Source: Microvirga calopogonii
GTDB taxonomy: Bacteria; Pseudomonadota; Alphaproteobacteria; Rhizobiales; Beijerinckiaceae
Assembly: GCF_003347665.1 (NCBI RefSeq)
Contig: NZ_QDGA01000019.1
Span: 1-64,000 of the forward strand
DNA length: 64,000 nucleotides
Direction of reading: 5' to 3'
Below the pieces are notes generated by a model, which saw only the letters and a list, made by a program, of their open reading frames with translations, was not told the DNA's origin and did no database searches. The translations under genes and the position numbers were made by a program. Shown one piece after another: positions 36,581 to 44,603 of the stretch. Each line of letters opens with the position of its first letter. Positions within the stretch are counted from its first letter, which is position 1.

Positions 36581-37009
36581 ATGAGAACGCTGACGCTCCT
36601 GTCTGTCGCAGGGATTGTGTCCATTGCCGGTCTTGCGGCCGCCCAGGCGCAGCCCAACCCCATTCAGGGAACGCCGGGCTCGCTGTTCCCCTATGCGGCG
36701 CCCAATGAGGTCCAGATCATCAACGGCGTGCCGTGCCGCACCGTCCTGATCGGAGGTACCAATATGCGCGTTCCCGTGGAATGCGCCGGTCATGCCCCGA
36801 CCGGTACCTTCGAGCCCGGGACGACCGGGAGCATCCGCGTCGAGGATGGAGGGGAGCGGGTGGTCGGAGGGCGGCCGCTGACCGGCACTCCCGACGCGCT
36901 GTTCCCCTATGCGACCCCGAATGAGGTCCAGATCATCAACGGCGTGCCGTGCCGCACCGTCCTGATCGGCGGCTCCAACGTCCGCGTTCCCGTAGAGTGT
37001 ATCCGCTGA
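36581..37009 (+). CDS. Exported protein with two near-identical tandem domains
   Basis: A 142-aa protein: signal peptide (LLSVAGIVSIAGLAAAQA), then two copies of a ~35-aa unit, LFPYAAPNEVQIINGVPCRT at residues about 35-54 and LFPYATPNEVQIINGVPCRT at about 107-126, each ending in RVPVEC. The copies are nearly identical at DNA level too, so the duplication is recent or kept by gene conversion. Each unit has two Cys that could pair. ATG 36581 has GGAGG upstream. Function unknown. Confidence 0.75.
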   Translation: MRTLTLLSVAGIVSIAGLAAAQAQPNPIQGTPGSLFPYAAPNEVQIINGVPCRTVLIGGTNMRVPVECAGHAPTGTFEPGTTGSIRVEDGGERVVGGRPLTGTPDALFPYATPNEVQIINGVPCRTVLIGGSNVRVPVECIR

Positions 37010-37441
37010 GCCGTTCCTGCGGGATCGGGACTGTGGCCGATAGGTTACAGAAAAAAGAAAAGGCAGCGATGCTGCCCGTTTATGCTTGCCGCTTTTTGCG
37101 GCACACAGTACTTTATTGCAATGCAGTACGGTGATTGGCGTTACCGTCCTGCTCGCCCTTCTTGGGCGTTTCCTCCCTAAACTTCGGGTCGCATTGTTGC
37201 GGCCCTTTTTCTTGTCAGGGGAGAGTATTCAGGCTTCGACAGCCCGGCAATAGAAAAGCTGCGTCCCGACCTTGCACAAAAGTAGTAGAAGACGCGAGCA
37301 GCCACTCTCGCCCTCCCGCCGCATAGGAATGGTCGGCTTGAGGCCTGATCCTCATCGACCCGAAGCATCGTGTGCAAAAATGCATTCCACTTTCCGGACC
37401 GATGCTCTAGGAATTTTCTGCTGAAGTGGTGGGGGTGTTCA
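37010..37441. other. Intergenic region with weak hairpins and repeat copy 4
   Basis: No gene is supported. GGCAGCGATGCTGCC (about 37063) and GCCGCTTTTTGCGGC (about 37087) are short hairpins that may end the upstream transcript. The right end holds repeat copy 4 at 37363-37408. Confidence 0.4.
37363..37408. repeat. CCCAAAAGTGG palindromic repeat, copy 4 (degenerate)
   Basis: GAAGCATCGTGTGCAAAAATGCATTCCACTTTCCGGACCGATGCTC: the outer GAGCATCGG-type arms are kept and the centre is degraded. Confidence 0.6.
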
Positions 37442-37762
37442 ATGGATGGGAGTGATCAACTCGGCTCTGCCGTGACGCTGGGTATTGTCCTGGCCGTCGG
37501 CCTGATCCTGTTCTCCCTGATTGCGTGGCTCGGTCTCGCCATCTGGCGCTGGATTGCCGGAAGTGGATCAAAGTCGAAGAAGCAGGCGAGCGAGCCGAAG
37601 CTCGACCTGGGTCCGTCGATCGACGCGTCCGGCGTATCCGCCTCGGATCTGTTCGTGATCCGATCGAACCTCAATGCTGTCGCCAGACAGGTCGAGGATC
37701 TGGAGCGCAGGCTCCGACTGGCATCCAGCGACCGCGCAAAGACGGTCGAGACATCCCGGTAG
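37442..37762 (+). CDS. Single-pass membrane protein with coiled-coil tail
   Basis: A 106-aa protein: short polar N-terminus, one long hydrophobic helix (TLGIVLAVGLILFSLIAWLG and on through LAIWRWIAG), a basic stop-transfer (SKSKKQ), then a predicted helix (NLNAVARQVEDLERRLRLAS) likely to form a coiled coil. ATG 37442 is preferred over the ORF's upstream ATG. Not assigned to a known family. Confidence 0.7.
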   Translation: MDGSDQLGSAVTLGIVLAVGLILFSLIAWLGLAIWRWIAGSGSKSKKQASEPKLDLGPSIDASGVSASDLFVIRSNLNAVARQVEDLERRLRLASSDRAKTVETSR

Positions 37763-37815
37763 GAGCCGGTCGGCCCGCCGGGCGATCCAAACGGACGGGC
37801 GGCATACCCCCGGAA

Positions 37816-38391
37816 TTACGGCTGTGCGGCGGTGTGGCTGTTTCGAAGTGCTCGAAGGGTGCCGGCCTCGAGATTTCCCGTAACCGGGAGCCCGCGAGAC
37901 TGTTGAAACGCCTCGATCGAACGGCGCGTGCCCGGACCGAAGACCCCGTCCGCCTTTAAAGGGCCGAACCCCAGTGCGGTCAGCGCCTGCTGCGCATAGC
38001 CGACCTCTTCCTTCGAAGGAACTGCGCCGGCTGCGTCCGAAGAGACGGGGTGCTCAGGCGCGGACAAGGCTTGGGATGACCCTCTCGAGGGTTGGGGTCG
38101 CATCACGTCGATCTCGCCGCTGATCCGTGACCGGAGATATTCCAGGTGCTTCAACTCCTGTGTGGCGGCGGCGATCCGGTTTTGGAGATGCTGAAGATCC
38201 TGGTTCGCCTCCTTGAAAAGCTCCAGTTGGGCGACCAGTGCATCATGTTCGGTGCCCGCCGCCTGGGCCGCCTGGTGCAACCGTGCGATCTCCGCTTGGG
38301 CATCGGCGTTTGACGACCGGGGCATCAGGGCCGAAAAACCGTACAGAGCCCACCCTGCCGCGGCTATGGCGATCGTCAGACGGTTCATCAT
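37816..38391 (-). CDS. Peptidoglycan-binding domain protein, membrane anchored
   Basis: About 191 aa. An N-terminal hydrophobic helix (LTIAIAAAGWALYGFSALM) anchors it; a long helical region (QAEIARLHQAAQAAGTEHDA through TQELKHLEYLR) suggests a coiled coil; the C-terminal PG_binding_1 domain has EVGYAQQALTALGFGPLKAD, GVFGPGTRRSIEAFQQSRGL and VTGNLEAGTLRAL. It probably spans from inner membrane to cell wall. The start is uncertain between 38433 and 38388. Confidence 0.85.
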   Translation of the reverse strand: MMNRLTIAIAAAGWALYGFSALMPRSSNADAQAEIARLHQAAQAAGTEHDALVAQLELFKEANQDLQHLQNRIAAATQELKHLEYLRSRISGEIDVMRPQPSRGSSQALSAPEHPVSSDAAGAVPSKEEVGYAQQALTALGFGPLKADGVFGPGTRRSIEAFQQSRGLPVTGNLEAGTLRALRNSHTAAQP

Positions 38392-38553
38392 CACGCACCG
38401 GGTCTTGTCCTGCTTCTTGCATGCCGCTTCCATGAAGGCGGCATCAAGGCATGAGGGGATGAACGGGAGATATACGATCCAGGAACGTTAGGAAACCATG
38501 CAGGAGCATCCATCGCAAGGAGGCGCGGTGGCCTCGTCCTGGGACCGGTCCGT

Positions 38554-38898
38554 CTACAAGGTCCGCTTTCCACGAGTCAGCAAACTGGCAAAGGCCGCGC
38601 CGATCAAGGCACCCGACACTTTGACCATGCCGTCCGGGAGGCGGCCATGCCGGTTCGGGACATAGTTCTGCGTCACCTCGAGCAGAGTAATAATACCTAT
38701 CAACATGACGATGATCCTGAGGCGGTGTCCCGGATAGCCCAGACAGAACATCGTTCCGATCACCACGAAAGCGCCGAACCGTTCCAGGCTGACCGGCGCT
38801 CCGCTGACGGGTCGGAACTCTATCGGCGCAACGGTAAAGATTGTGATCGCAAGGACGAGAAGCCATGCGACCCAGCGGAAAAACATCTTGGGCGTCAT
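38554..38898 (-). CDS. VanZ-like small membrane protein
   Basis: A 114-aa protein with four hydrophobic segments (MFFRWVAWLLVLAITIFTVA; FGAFVVIGTMFCLGY; RIIVMLIGIITLLEVTQ; VSGALIGAAFASLL). The EVTQNYVPNRHGRLPDGMVK loop between helices three and four is the VanZ-family feature, and the PIEFRP segment after helix one also fits. The start ATG 38898 begins MTPKMFF. The function is unknown outside teicoplanin resistance. Confidence 0.8.
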   Translation of the reverse strand: MTPKMFFRWVAWLLVLAITIFTVAPIEFRPVSGAPVSLERFGAFVVIGTMFCLGYPGHRLRIIVMLIGIITLLEVTQNYVPNRHGRLPDGMVKVSGALIGAAFASLLTRGKRTL

Positions 38899-39061
38899 GG
38901 CGACCTGTCTAGCGCATCGTAGGTGAGCCGAACATTGCCCTTTTGCGCTCACCCATTCGGCTCGTCCGCAAACGAGGCGAGAGTGGGAGAGCGAGGTATG
39001 TGCCGAACCCGCGAGTCCGGTGTCTGGGAAGATGACGCTAGATGCTGCTGCGCTGAAGGGC

Positions 39062-39108
39062 TGGCTGGGGGACCTGGATTCGAACCAAGACTAACGGAGT
39101 CAGAGTCC
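39062..39108 (-). other. attL: duplicated 3' end of tRNA-Gln
   Basis: Matches 63258-63304 over 47 bases with one difference (39094, A against G). It covers the CCA end, acceptor 3' strand, T arm, variable loop and 3' side of the anticodon stem and loop. It is the scar left when the element brought its own copy of the tRNA 3' end. Confidence 0.93.
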
Positions 39109-39419
39109 TGTGCTCTATCTCGGTACCGTTTTCCGAAAGCGTTAATTTGCAAGGGCTTTAGAATTTATCCGCTATTCTATCTCTGACCTTGGCCGATATC
39201 ATAAACACTTCATAAACACGGCTCGATTTTCCACAGGCCCCGATATGACGTCGCCGGCGGCGTGGTGACCGTCGGCGAGGTGCGTCCCAGAACAAGTGGC
39301 GCGCTCTGTATATAGAGCGACCTTCGCGGCCGCCACTGCAACATTCCACCCTCGCGTCCTTCTGGGATGCAGCCGGCCGTCACTCACTGGAAGCGGGCAA
39401 CGTGCTCGTGGAGGTGGAC
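39109..39419. other. Left end of element, non-coding
   Basis: About 310 bases with no supported gene. It holds two CATAAACAC motifs (39200-39219) and, at 39332-39344, GCAACATTCCACC, which recurs at 40042-40054. Confidence 0.5.
39200..39219 (+). other. Candidate integrase arm sites, left end
   Basis: CATAAACAC twice, 11 bases apart. The same motif occurs twice, 12 bases apart and in the same orientation, at 63100-63120 near the right end. Paired short repeats at both ends of a tRNA-targeting element are what arm-type integrase binding sites look like. Confidence 0.65.
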
Positions 39420-39926
39420 ATGGCGGTCAGGAAGGTGAGAGTCGAAGGGGATGTCGCGGTCGTCCCATTGACGCGGGGCATGGAGGCCGTCGTCGACATC
39501 GCGGACCTGCCCCTCGTGGAGGGCTTCAACTGGCGGGCCTTCAGGAGCAAGAGCACTTGGTATGCAGTGCGCCACGATCGCCTATCCGATGGACGCCCGA
39601 CGCTCACGCACATGCACCGGACGATCTTCCGGGCCGAACCGGGGAAGATGGTGGACCATAGGGATGGAGACGGCCTCAACAACCGGAGGGGTAATCTGCG
39701 CAGCGCTATCCATGCGCAGAATGCCAGGAACGCAGGCACGCGCAAGGACAGCACTTCCGGCATCAAGAGCGTGACTTGGCACGCGAAACGGCAGAAGTGA
39801 TAGGCTGAGATTCACGTCAACGGCAAGCACAGATGTCTCGGCATCTTCCCGACCATCGCGGCTGCGGCCGAAGCTTACCAGGGGGCGGCCAACGAACTCC
39901 ACGGCGAGTTCGCTCGCACGGCCTGA
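39420..39926 (+). pseudogene. HNH-AP2 homing endonuclease-like gene, broken by in-frame stops
   Basis: ATG 39420 (MAVRKVRVEG..), with GGAGG five bases upstream, opens a phage-type HNH endonuclease: NWRAFRSKSTWYAVRH, LTHMHRTIF, MVDHRDGDGLNNRRGNLR (HNH core) and NARNAGTRKDSTSGIKSVTW. Two consecutive stops (39798-39803) follow AKRQK. The same frame then continues AEIHVNGKHRCLGIFPTIAA to a stop at 39926, exactly the AP2 DNA-binding tail expected of this family. So the gene is cut between the nuclease and AP2 domains. The shortened 127-aa product might still be made. Confidence 0.8.
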
Positions 39927-40106
39927 CACCCATCCCCGAAAGAAACGCCGTCGTCCCCGAGTGCGACGACGGCGCAGGGAGAAAGGAACGAGCATGACCG
40001 CCCGGTGACCAGGCGGGGCATCCTCAACCTCTGCCGGCGGCATGCAACATTCCACCATCCGTGCCTCCGCCGATGCAACAATGGTTTTCCAATGATGGAG
40101 GCACCG

Positions 40107-40313
40107 ATGTCGACCGAGGCGACGCCCAACAGGTATGATCCCTTCAACAGGTTCTTCCCGAGGCAGCGCGTCGGGCTGGACGGCCACCCTCTCCGCCTGC
40201 CGCCCGTCGAGAAGGACGAGTTGGCGACGATGATCGAAGCGTTCCAGGAGAAGGGCGGCGAGGTGCAGCGGCTGGAACCGGGATTCGCCGACGGGTCCAT
40301 CGTCACGAGCTAG
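40107..40313 (+). CDS. Small element-encoded hypothetical protein
   Basis: A 68-aa protein (MSTEATPNRYDPFNRFFP..), starting at ATG 40107 with GGAGG five bases upstream. Charged, soluble; PVEKDELATMIEAFQEKGGEV is likely a helix. No family recognised. Its upstream region shares GCAACATTCCACC with that of the HNH gene. Confidence 0.6.
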   Translation: MSTEATPNRYDPFNRFFPRQRVGLDGHPLRLPPVEKDELATMIEAFQEKGGEVQRLEPGFADGSIVTS

Positions 40314-40472
40314 CAACACGGCTTCAGCGTTGTAGTAAAGGTTTTCAGTGCCAGTTTTAGGCAAGCTGAACAATTGTCCGTAGAGGTGAAAAGCTGGGTC
40401 TCCTTGGTATCATGGGCCGGCACGCCGCCGGAGGGCAATCGTCTTGAAATTCATTCCACAGGGGCCGGTAAG

Positions 40473-41711
40473 TTAAGCTCGAGTCGACCAGGCATCTGGT
40501 GCCGTATCAAAGACCGAAACGAAAGGAGGCACGTAGTACCCCGGCTGCTCTAAACCCGCGTTAGTCATCTGGGTAAATATTGTCTCGACGCTGGCCTCGA
40601 TGATTACACCTGAATTTGTCGTACTTTTCATAGCTAAGAGGTTTCTCGGCGCTAATCCTGTGGTCGGTGGCGTAGGGGCCGGTGTCACGCTCCCTTGGGG
40701 TTGGAGGACAAACCCAGCAGGAATAAGATTCATCCACTCAGGAACAAGATCCGCATAAGGGTCGCCAGTTTGCGGTGTCATTGTCTTGCCCGCGTCGACA
40801 GGCTGCTCACCTGTAGGAATTGTTGCCATTATATTCTTGGCGAAGACTTCGACTTGGGATATTGCGTTGTTGGCGTCGGTTACTGCACTTTCGATAAGTG
40901 CATTGTCTTGAATGCCCCGAGCACGTAGCTGAGTAGCAACCCTACCAGGATCAGGCAGTTCATTCCTAGCCACATAACCCGACTCGGTAATCTGTACTAC
41001 TATCCCTGCCTCGCTCACTTTCTGCTGAAGATATGCAGCGGCGGATTCTGCGTCACTGAACGTCTGTGTTAAATAATCTTCCATAATTTTATCAAACGTC
41101 TCGGCAGCCTTGGATTGAGGTGAAGACGTTGTGTCTGGGGGAGATAAGATCTTATCGTCAGGCGGCGATGTACTTGGTTCGTCATCAGGTGGCGATGTAC
41201 TTGGTTCGTCATCAGGTGGCGATTTAGGCTCGTCGTCAGGAGGCGACGAACTCGGCTCGTCGTCAGGAGGCGACGAACTCGGTCCCGACGAAGGCGACGA
41301 ACTCGGTCCCGACGAAGGCGACGAACTCGGTCCCGACGAAGGCGACGAACTCGGTCCCGACGAAGGCGACGAACTCGGTCCCGACGAAGGCGACGAACTC
41401 TGTGATACTCCGGTGGTGTCACACTTCATCTGGACGCAGCAGCAATACAGAGTCTCAGGCTTCGTCGAAGTTTCTGGCGTTGGTGATGGCGATGAACTTG
41501 GCTCATCATCTTTTTGCTTATAATAACTAATTATGATGATTGCCGCACCAGCAACTACGGCAATTACCACAAGCATTGCAAGCAGGGCGGACACTAACTC
41601 CTGTTCTGTGGGAACTTCTTCATTTTCAATCGAAACTTCTGGCTCCGTCGTATATATTACGAGGTTGTCAGTAGCTACGCGCTGCAACTGTGTATGTTTG
41701 GGAGTTAACAT
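40473..41711 (-). CDS. Repeat-rich membrane protein, unknown function
   Basis: A 412-aa protein. Residues about 41-63 are one strong membrane helix (LLAMLVVIAVVAGAAIIIIS). A Cys-rich spot (LYCCCVQMKC) follows at 89-97, then five exact SSSPSSGP octapeptides (about 105-144), then SPPDDEPS-type nonapeptides to about 190. The C-terminal half is ordinary and helical (SDAESAAAYLQQKVSEAG; ISQVEVFAKNIMATI). The layout is of a surface stalk holding a soluble head. Base composition is clearly lower in GC than its neighbours, suggesting separate acquisition. No recognised homolog. Confidence 0.75.
   Translation of the reverse strand: MLTPKHTQLQRVATDNLVIYTTEPEVSIENEEVPTEQELVSALLAMLVVIAVVAGAAIIIISYYKQKDDEPSSSPSPTPETSTKPETLYCCCVQMKCDTTGVSQSSSPSSGPSSSPSSGPSSSPSSGPSSSPSSGPSSSPSSGPSSSPPDDEPSSSPPDDEPKSPPDDEPSTSPPDDEPSTSPPDDKILSPPDTTSSPQSKAAETFDKIMEDYLTQTFSDAESAAAYLQQKVSEAGIVVQITESGYVARNELPDPGRVATQLRARGIQDNALIESAVTDANNAISQVEVFAKNIMATIPTGEQPVDAGKTMTPQTGDPYADLVPEWMNLIPAGFVLQPQGSVTPAPTPPTTGLAPRNLLAMKSTTNSGVIIEASVETIFTQMTNAGLEQPGYYVPPFVSVFDTAPDAWSTRA
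41281..41400. repeat. 24-bp tandem repeat, five exact copies
   Basis: GGTCCCGACGAAGGCGACGA + ACTC repeated five times without change, coding for SSSPSSGP on the minus strand. A second, 27-bp array (41160-41280) codes for the SPPDDEPST units. Exact identity means recent expansion by slippage; copy number is likely to vary between strains. Confidence 0.9.
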
Positions 41712-42199
41712 ACGACCTCCTATTTAGATGCTGCTCTGATGCGCTACATCACTATAGACGGAAGCAGTTTTCGAACGTCGCGTTTATCAGGACGATCACA
41801 TCACAGTACATGCACGTTGGCCAATCCAATCTCCGTGCACGAACCCGTATGTGATGCAGAAAAGGGTCAAGTAAAGATAGCATCTTAAGCGGTCACGAGT
41901 CAATTATTCCCTGCCGCAAGTTGGAATAGTTCCGCAGATCGCCTATACTGCTTAGATTGAGATCATTCAGGTCGGATCAATAGTACTGAATGACAGCTCG
42001 GTGCCCAAACTCGGCGTTCTGCATAGCGCAAAGCCCGCATGAGAGCCTGTGTTAAGAAGGCGCCAGTTATGTACGCGTCTTAACCCTCTAGTGTTCTAAG
42101 ACGAATCCGGCGGTGACGTTGTTGCCCCTGCCGCGCCGGCGAACTCATTCTGTAGTGCCGACACATACAAGGAACCGTCGGCGACAACGGGAGGGCTTC
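41712..42199. other. Intergenic region, 488 bases
   Basis: Divergent promoter region between the repeat-rich membrane protein gene and the small-gene operon. It is noticeably AT-richer than the surroundings. No gene, RNA or clear repeat is seen. Confidence 0.4.
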
Positions 42200-42403
42200 A
42201 TGAATGCATCGGGGGAACTGTTCACCGAGGTGCTGGGTGGGCCGGAGGCCTACGTCCCATACGGACAACAGGCTGCGCGGGATCGCGAGGCCGCCGCCTT
42301 GCTCGAGGAGAGGATGGCCCGGCTGGCCGCACGGAAGGCGGACCTCGCCGCGTGGCCGACGGTCACATTGAAGGACGGCGGGATCGCCCGGTCTCACAAT
42401 TAA
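42200..42403 (+). CDS. Small hypothetical protein
   Basis: A 67-aa protein (MNASGELFTEVLGGPEAYVP..), ATG 42200 with GGGAGGG upstream. A central charged helix (RDREAAALLEERMARLAARK) dominates. Family not recognised. It is followed within 20 bases by the zinc-ribbon-like ORF. Confidence 0.6.
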   Translation: MNASGELFTEVLGGPEAYVPYGQQAARDREAAALLEERMARLAARKADLAAWPTVTLKDGGIARSHN

Positions 42404-42422
42404 GGGAGCCGCCAACGGCGTC

Positions 42423-42548
42423 GTGCATGCCGTCCCGAAGGGGATGTGGCGTGCGGCGTGCGGCTCCGCTCCGGGACGCGGCGGCTCGTGGTCGACGGCG
42501 CTCGACGAGGCGGTGAGCTGCCCGCGCTGCGCGAAGAAGATCGCGTAA
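42423..42548 (+). CDS. Very small zinc-ribbon-like protein
   Basis: 41 codons from GTG 42423 to TAA 42548: VHAVPKGMWRAACGS..., ending DEAVSCPRCAKKIA. One Cys in WRAACGS and a CPRC pair near the C-terminus resemble the tiny phage proteins that carry a half zinc ribbon. AAGGGAG lies 14 bases upstream, rather far. Frame and composition suggest a real gene, but start and expression are uncertain. Confidence 0.5.
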   Translation: MHAVPKGMWRAACGSAPGRGGSWSTALDEAVSCPRCAKKIA

Positions 42549-42575
42549 GCATCGACACCATCATCTGAATCACGA

Positions 42576-42607
42576 AGGCCCGGCGGGGACGGTCCGCCGG
42601 GTCTTTC
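42576..42607 (+). terminator. Hairpin terminator
   Basis: GGCCCGGCGG / CCGCCGGGTC stem followed by TTTCGCTTT, ending the small-gene transcript from 42200. Confidence 0.7.
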
Positions 42608-42833
42608 GCTTTGGATCGCCATTGCCTCCTTGAAGGCGTCGCCCGTGCCGCTGGCAATCTCTCAACGCGGCATCGTCCCGGACCTGGGTGGCGTGCTGGC
42701 CTATACGGACATCATCCAGCGGTGCTCCCATGAAGACGGTATCCGCGACGTCCGCACGGCGCAACGAGATTGCAGAATTCCCGCCGGCGATCTCACCCTC
42801 GAGGAGCCGGATGATCCGGCGTGGGAGGCAGGC

Positions 42834-43208
42834 ATGGCAACGATCAGGGAAATCCAGGAACTCGCGGACAGGCTCAAGGAGATTTCGAAGGCGGACAGCG
42901 TGATCCTCAATTTCGCTGGCGACGCCGCCGATGTCTTCGACGAGGCGAGAGCAGATGACGGCGCGGAGGATGGTGACGTCCGCGTGGTGGGGCGCAACGA
43001 CCCGGCCTTCTTCTCCTACGGACTGAACCATCGCGTCGCGCTGCTCTCCGGGGAGGAAGGCGAGATCATCGGCCGGGCCGAGTACGCCGAGGGATTCGAC
43101 AGCTACCTCATCCGGTACACGGCTGCGGATGGCCGACTCGTCGAAGGCTGGTGGAACGAACCCGCCATCCGCGACGTCGCCGACGAGGAGAACGCCGCCC
43201 TTACCTAA
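42834..43208 (+). CDS. Small acidic hypothetical protein
   Basis: A 124-aa protein, start ATG 42834 (MATIREIQELADRLKEISK) with GGAGG five bases upstream. The frame is open 68 codons further up, but no better ribosome site exists. An N-terminal helix is followed by acidic stretches and a beta-rich part (YAEGFDSYLIRYTAADGRLV, then EGWWNEPAI), the latter like small phage proteins of unknown role. Its stop lies in the left arm of the palindrome at 43202. Confidence 0.65.
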   Translation: MATIREIQELADRLKEISKADSVILNFAGDAADVFDEARADDGAEDGDVRVVGRNDPAFFSYGLNHRVALLSGEEGEIIGRAEYAEGFDSYLIRYTAADGRLVEGWWNEPAIRDVADEENAALT

Positions 43209-43228
43209 AACAAGTATTGTTTTAGGTA
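43202..43228. other. 27-bp perfect AT-rich palindrome
   Basis: TACCTAAAACAA, GTA, TTGTTTTAGGTA: 12-bp arms with a 3-base centre. No T run follows on the plus strand, so it is a poor terminator. It may be an operator for the gene at 43358 or a dyad bound by an element-encoded repressor. Confidence 0.6.
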
Positions 43229-43357
43229 GAAAGAAAGCAACGCCTCGGTTGTCCGGGGCATTATTCTTTTTCCATAAGAAAACGCGACCGAACCTTGACG
43301 GGAACCGAAGTCATCGCCATGTATTGTTGACGAGACGGGAAGACACGGGAGCCGACG

Positions 43358-43639
43358 ATGATGAACACTCCGCACGCAGCAGCCAACACCATGGCGTACG
43401 TCCTGACGACCGCCCTGATGCACGGCGTCCGCCAGGTCTGCGCGAACAATGAGGCTCGCGCCGAAGCCGCTGCGTACGACGCCTGGGACAGCGCCTTGTC
43501 GTCTGCCCGGGGCAGCGCGGATGCGATGACGGACGTCGCCTGTGCCGCAATCCAGCGCGTCGCCGAACTCGAGGCCCAGGTCGCGCAGCTTCACCGCGCG
43601 ATCCGCTACCGGGACGAGGCGCTCGCCGCCCGTCAGTGA
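43358..43639 (+). CDS. Small helical hypothetical protein
   Basis: A 93-aa Ala-rich protein. The N-terminal half is helical (NTMAYVLTTALMHGVRQVCA); the C-terminal half (CAAIQRVAELEAQVAQLHRA) is a likely coiled coil. GGGAG precedes tandem ATGs. Family not recognised. Confidence 0.6.
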   Translation: MMNTPHAAANTMAYVLTTALMHGVRQVCANNEARAEAAAYDAWDSALSSARGSADAMTDVACAAIQRVAELEAQVAQLHRAIRYRDEALAARQ

Positions 43640-43661
43640 ACGGTACCGTCTCCGCAAAGGA

Positions 43662-43688
43662 AAAGGCCGGGAGTGATCCCGGCCTTTG
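43662..43688 (+). terminator. Rho-independent terminator
   Basis: AAAGGCCGGGA, GTGA, TCCCGGCCTTT; 22 bases after the stop of the 43358 gene. It lies between convergent genes and can serve both strands. Confidence 0.8.
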
Positions 43689-43708
43689 TCGTTTCCGGTA
43701 CTGCCGGA

Positions 43709-44413
43709 TCATGCGTGAAAGACGCGGGCCTCCGCCTTCGCATCGGCAATCCTTCGCAGGTACGGCGCCGCCGCCGACTGGGCCATCACCAAGTCCACGT
43801 CGACGAGGTCCGTGCCGGCCCCATCCGGCCGCTCGATCCCGACGATCCTGCGCTTGCCCGCGGCGAATTCTCCGCAGGCCTCCGGTCCGATCCGCGCCAG
43901 CCGCTCGAGCGTCCGCTCGTCGCACGCGATCAGCCACGATCGGATGTGCGGAGGCAACATGTCGAGATCGAGCGCGAGACGCTCTACAGGATCCGCTTGC
44001 GCGTAGGCATGCACGAGCTCGCCGATAAGGGACCGGGGAGAGAGCGGCCCGGCCGTGCGCGGGATCGGCTGCGCGGTCGCCGCCCGGCTCGCCTGAAGGG
44101 CAGCCGTCGCCTTTTCGACCTGCGCGACCCGGCGGTCATGCGCGGCGTCCTCGCTGACGTGGGGCATCGGAAGCGAGGCACCACCTCCGCCGAGCAGCCC
44201 GCCGACGAGGCGCCCGGGAATGGAAGCGGCCTTGCCGACGAGATCGGCCGTGCCGATCAGGGCGTCGCCCGTCTTCTCCATGACGAACGAGATCGGGCGC
44301 GCGGTGTGGTCGACGATCCACGCACCCGTCCTGCCGCACCACTTCAGCACGGGTGCCGTTGCTGACATGATCGCTCTGATGATGCTCGCTACGCTCGATA
44401 GAAGTGCCCGCAT
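43709..44413 (-). CDS. Hypothetical protein with amphipathic N-terminus
   Basis: A 234-aa protein. The N-terminal 70 residues (SSVASIIRAIMSATAPVLKW, IGTADLVGKAASIPGRLVGG) are helical and could associate with the membrane; the remainder (ALDLDMLPPHIRSWLIACDE, FAAGKRRIVGIERPDG) is soluble. No family recognised. It converges with the small-gene operon. Confidence 0.6.
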   Translation of the reverse strand: MRALLSSVASIIRAIMSATAPVLKWCGRTGAWIVDHTARPISFVMEKTGDALIGTADLVGKAASIPGRLVGGLLGGGGASLPMPHVSEDAAHDRRVAQVEKATAALQASRAATAQPIPRTAGPLSPRSLIGELVHAYAQADPVERLALDLDMLPPHIRSWLIACDERTLERLARIGPEACGEFAAGKRRIVGIERPDGAGTDLVDVDLVMAQSAAAPYLRRIADAKAEARVFHA

Positions 44414-44603
44414 GTCATCCTCCCGTTGTTGCTGACCCGAAGATCGTTGGGTGTGCCGATGCCATGCACAAGCGCGCCGGCACCGGGCCGGAGCGGAAGT
44501 CCCTTTGATGTCAACAATTTAGCGACTTGCGCCATGCCGCCGTGTGCATACCATCGATACAGGCGCCACGTCCGCGGTGCCGGAACCAGGGGGAAAGCTG
44601 GAC

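Noticed and set aside
39062-39135. Second tRNA gene at the left edge of the element
   Set aside because: Only the 3' 47 bases match; the 5' half has no acceptor or D-arm pairing, so it is an attL scar.
41160-41400. Possible CRISPR array
   Set aside because: The 24- and 27-bp units are contiguous with no unique spacers, code for regular peptides and have no cas genes nearby.
41131-41523. Plus-strand ORF rich in SSSGGDELG repeats
   Set aside because: It is the antisense of the tandem repeats in the minus-strand membrane protein; no ribosome site, and repeats create open frames on both strands.
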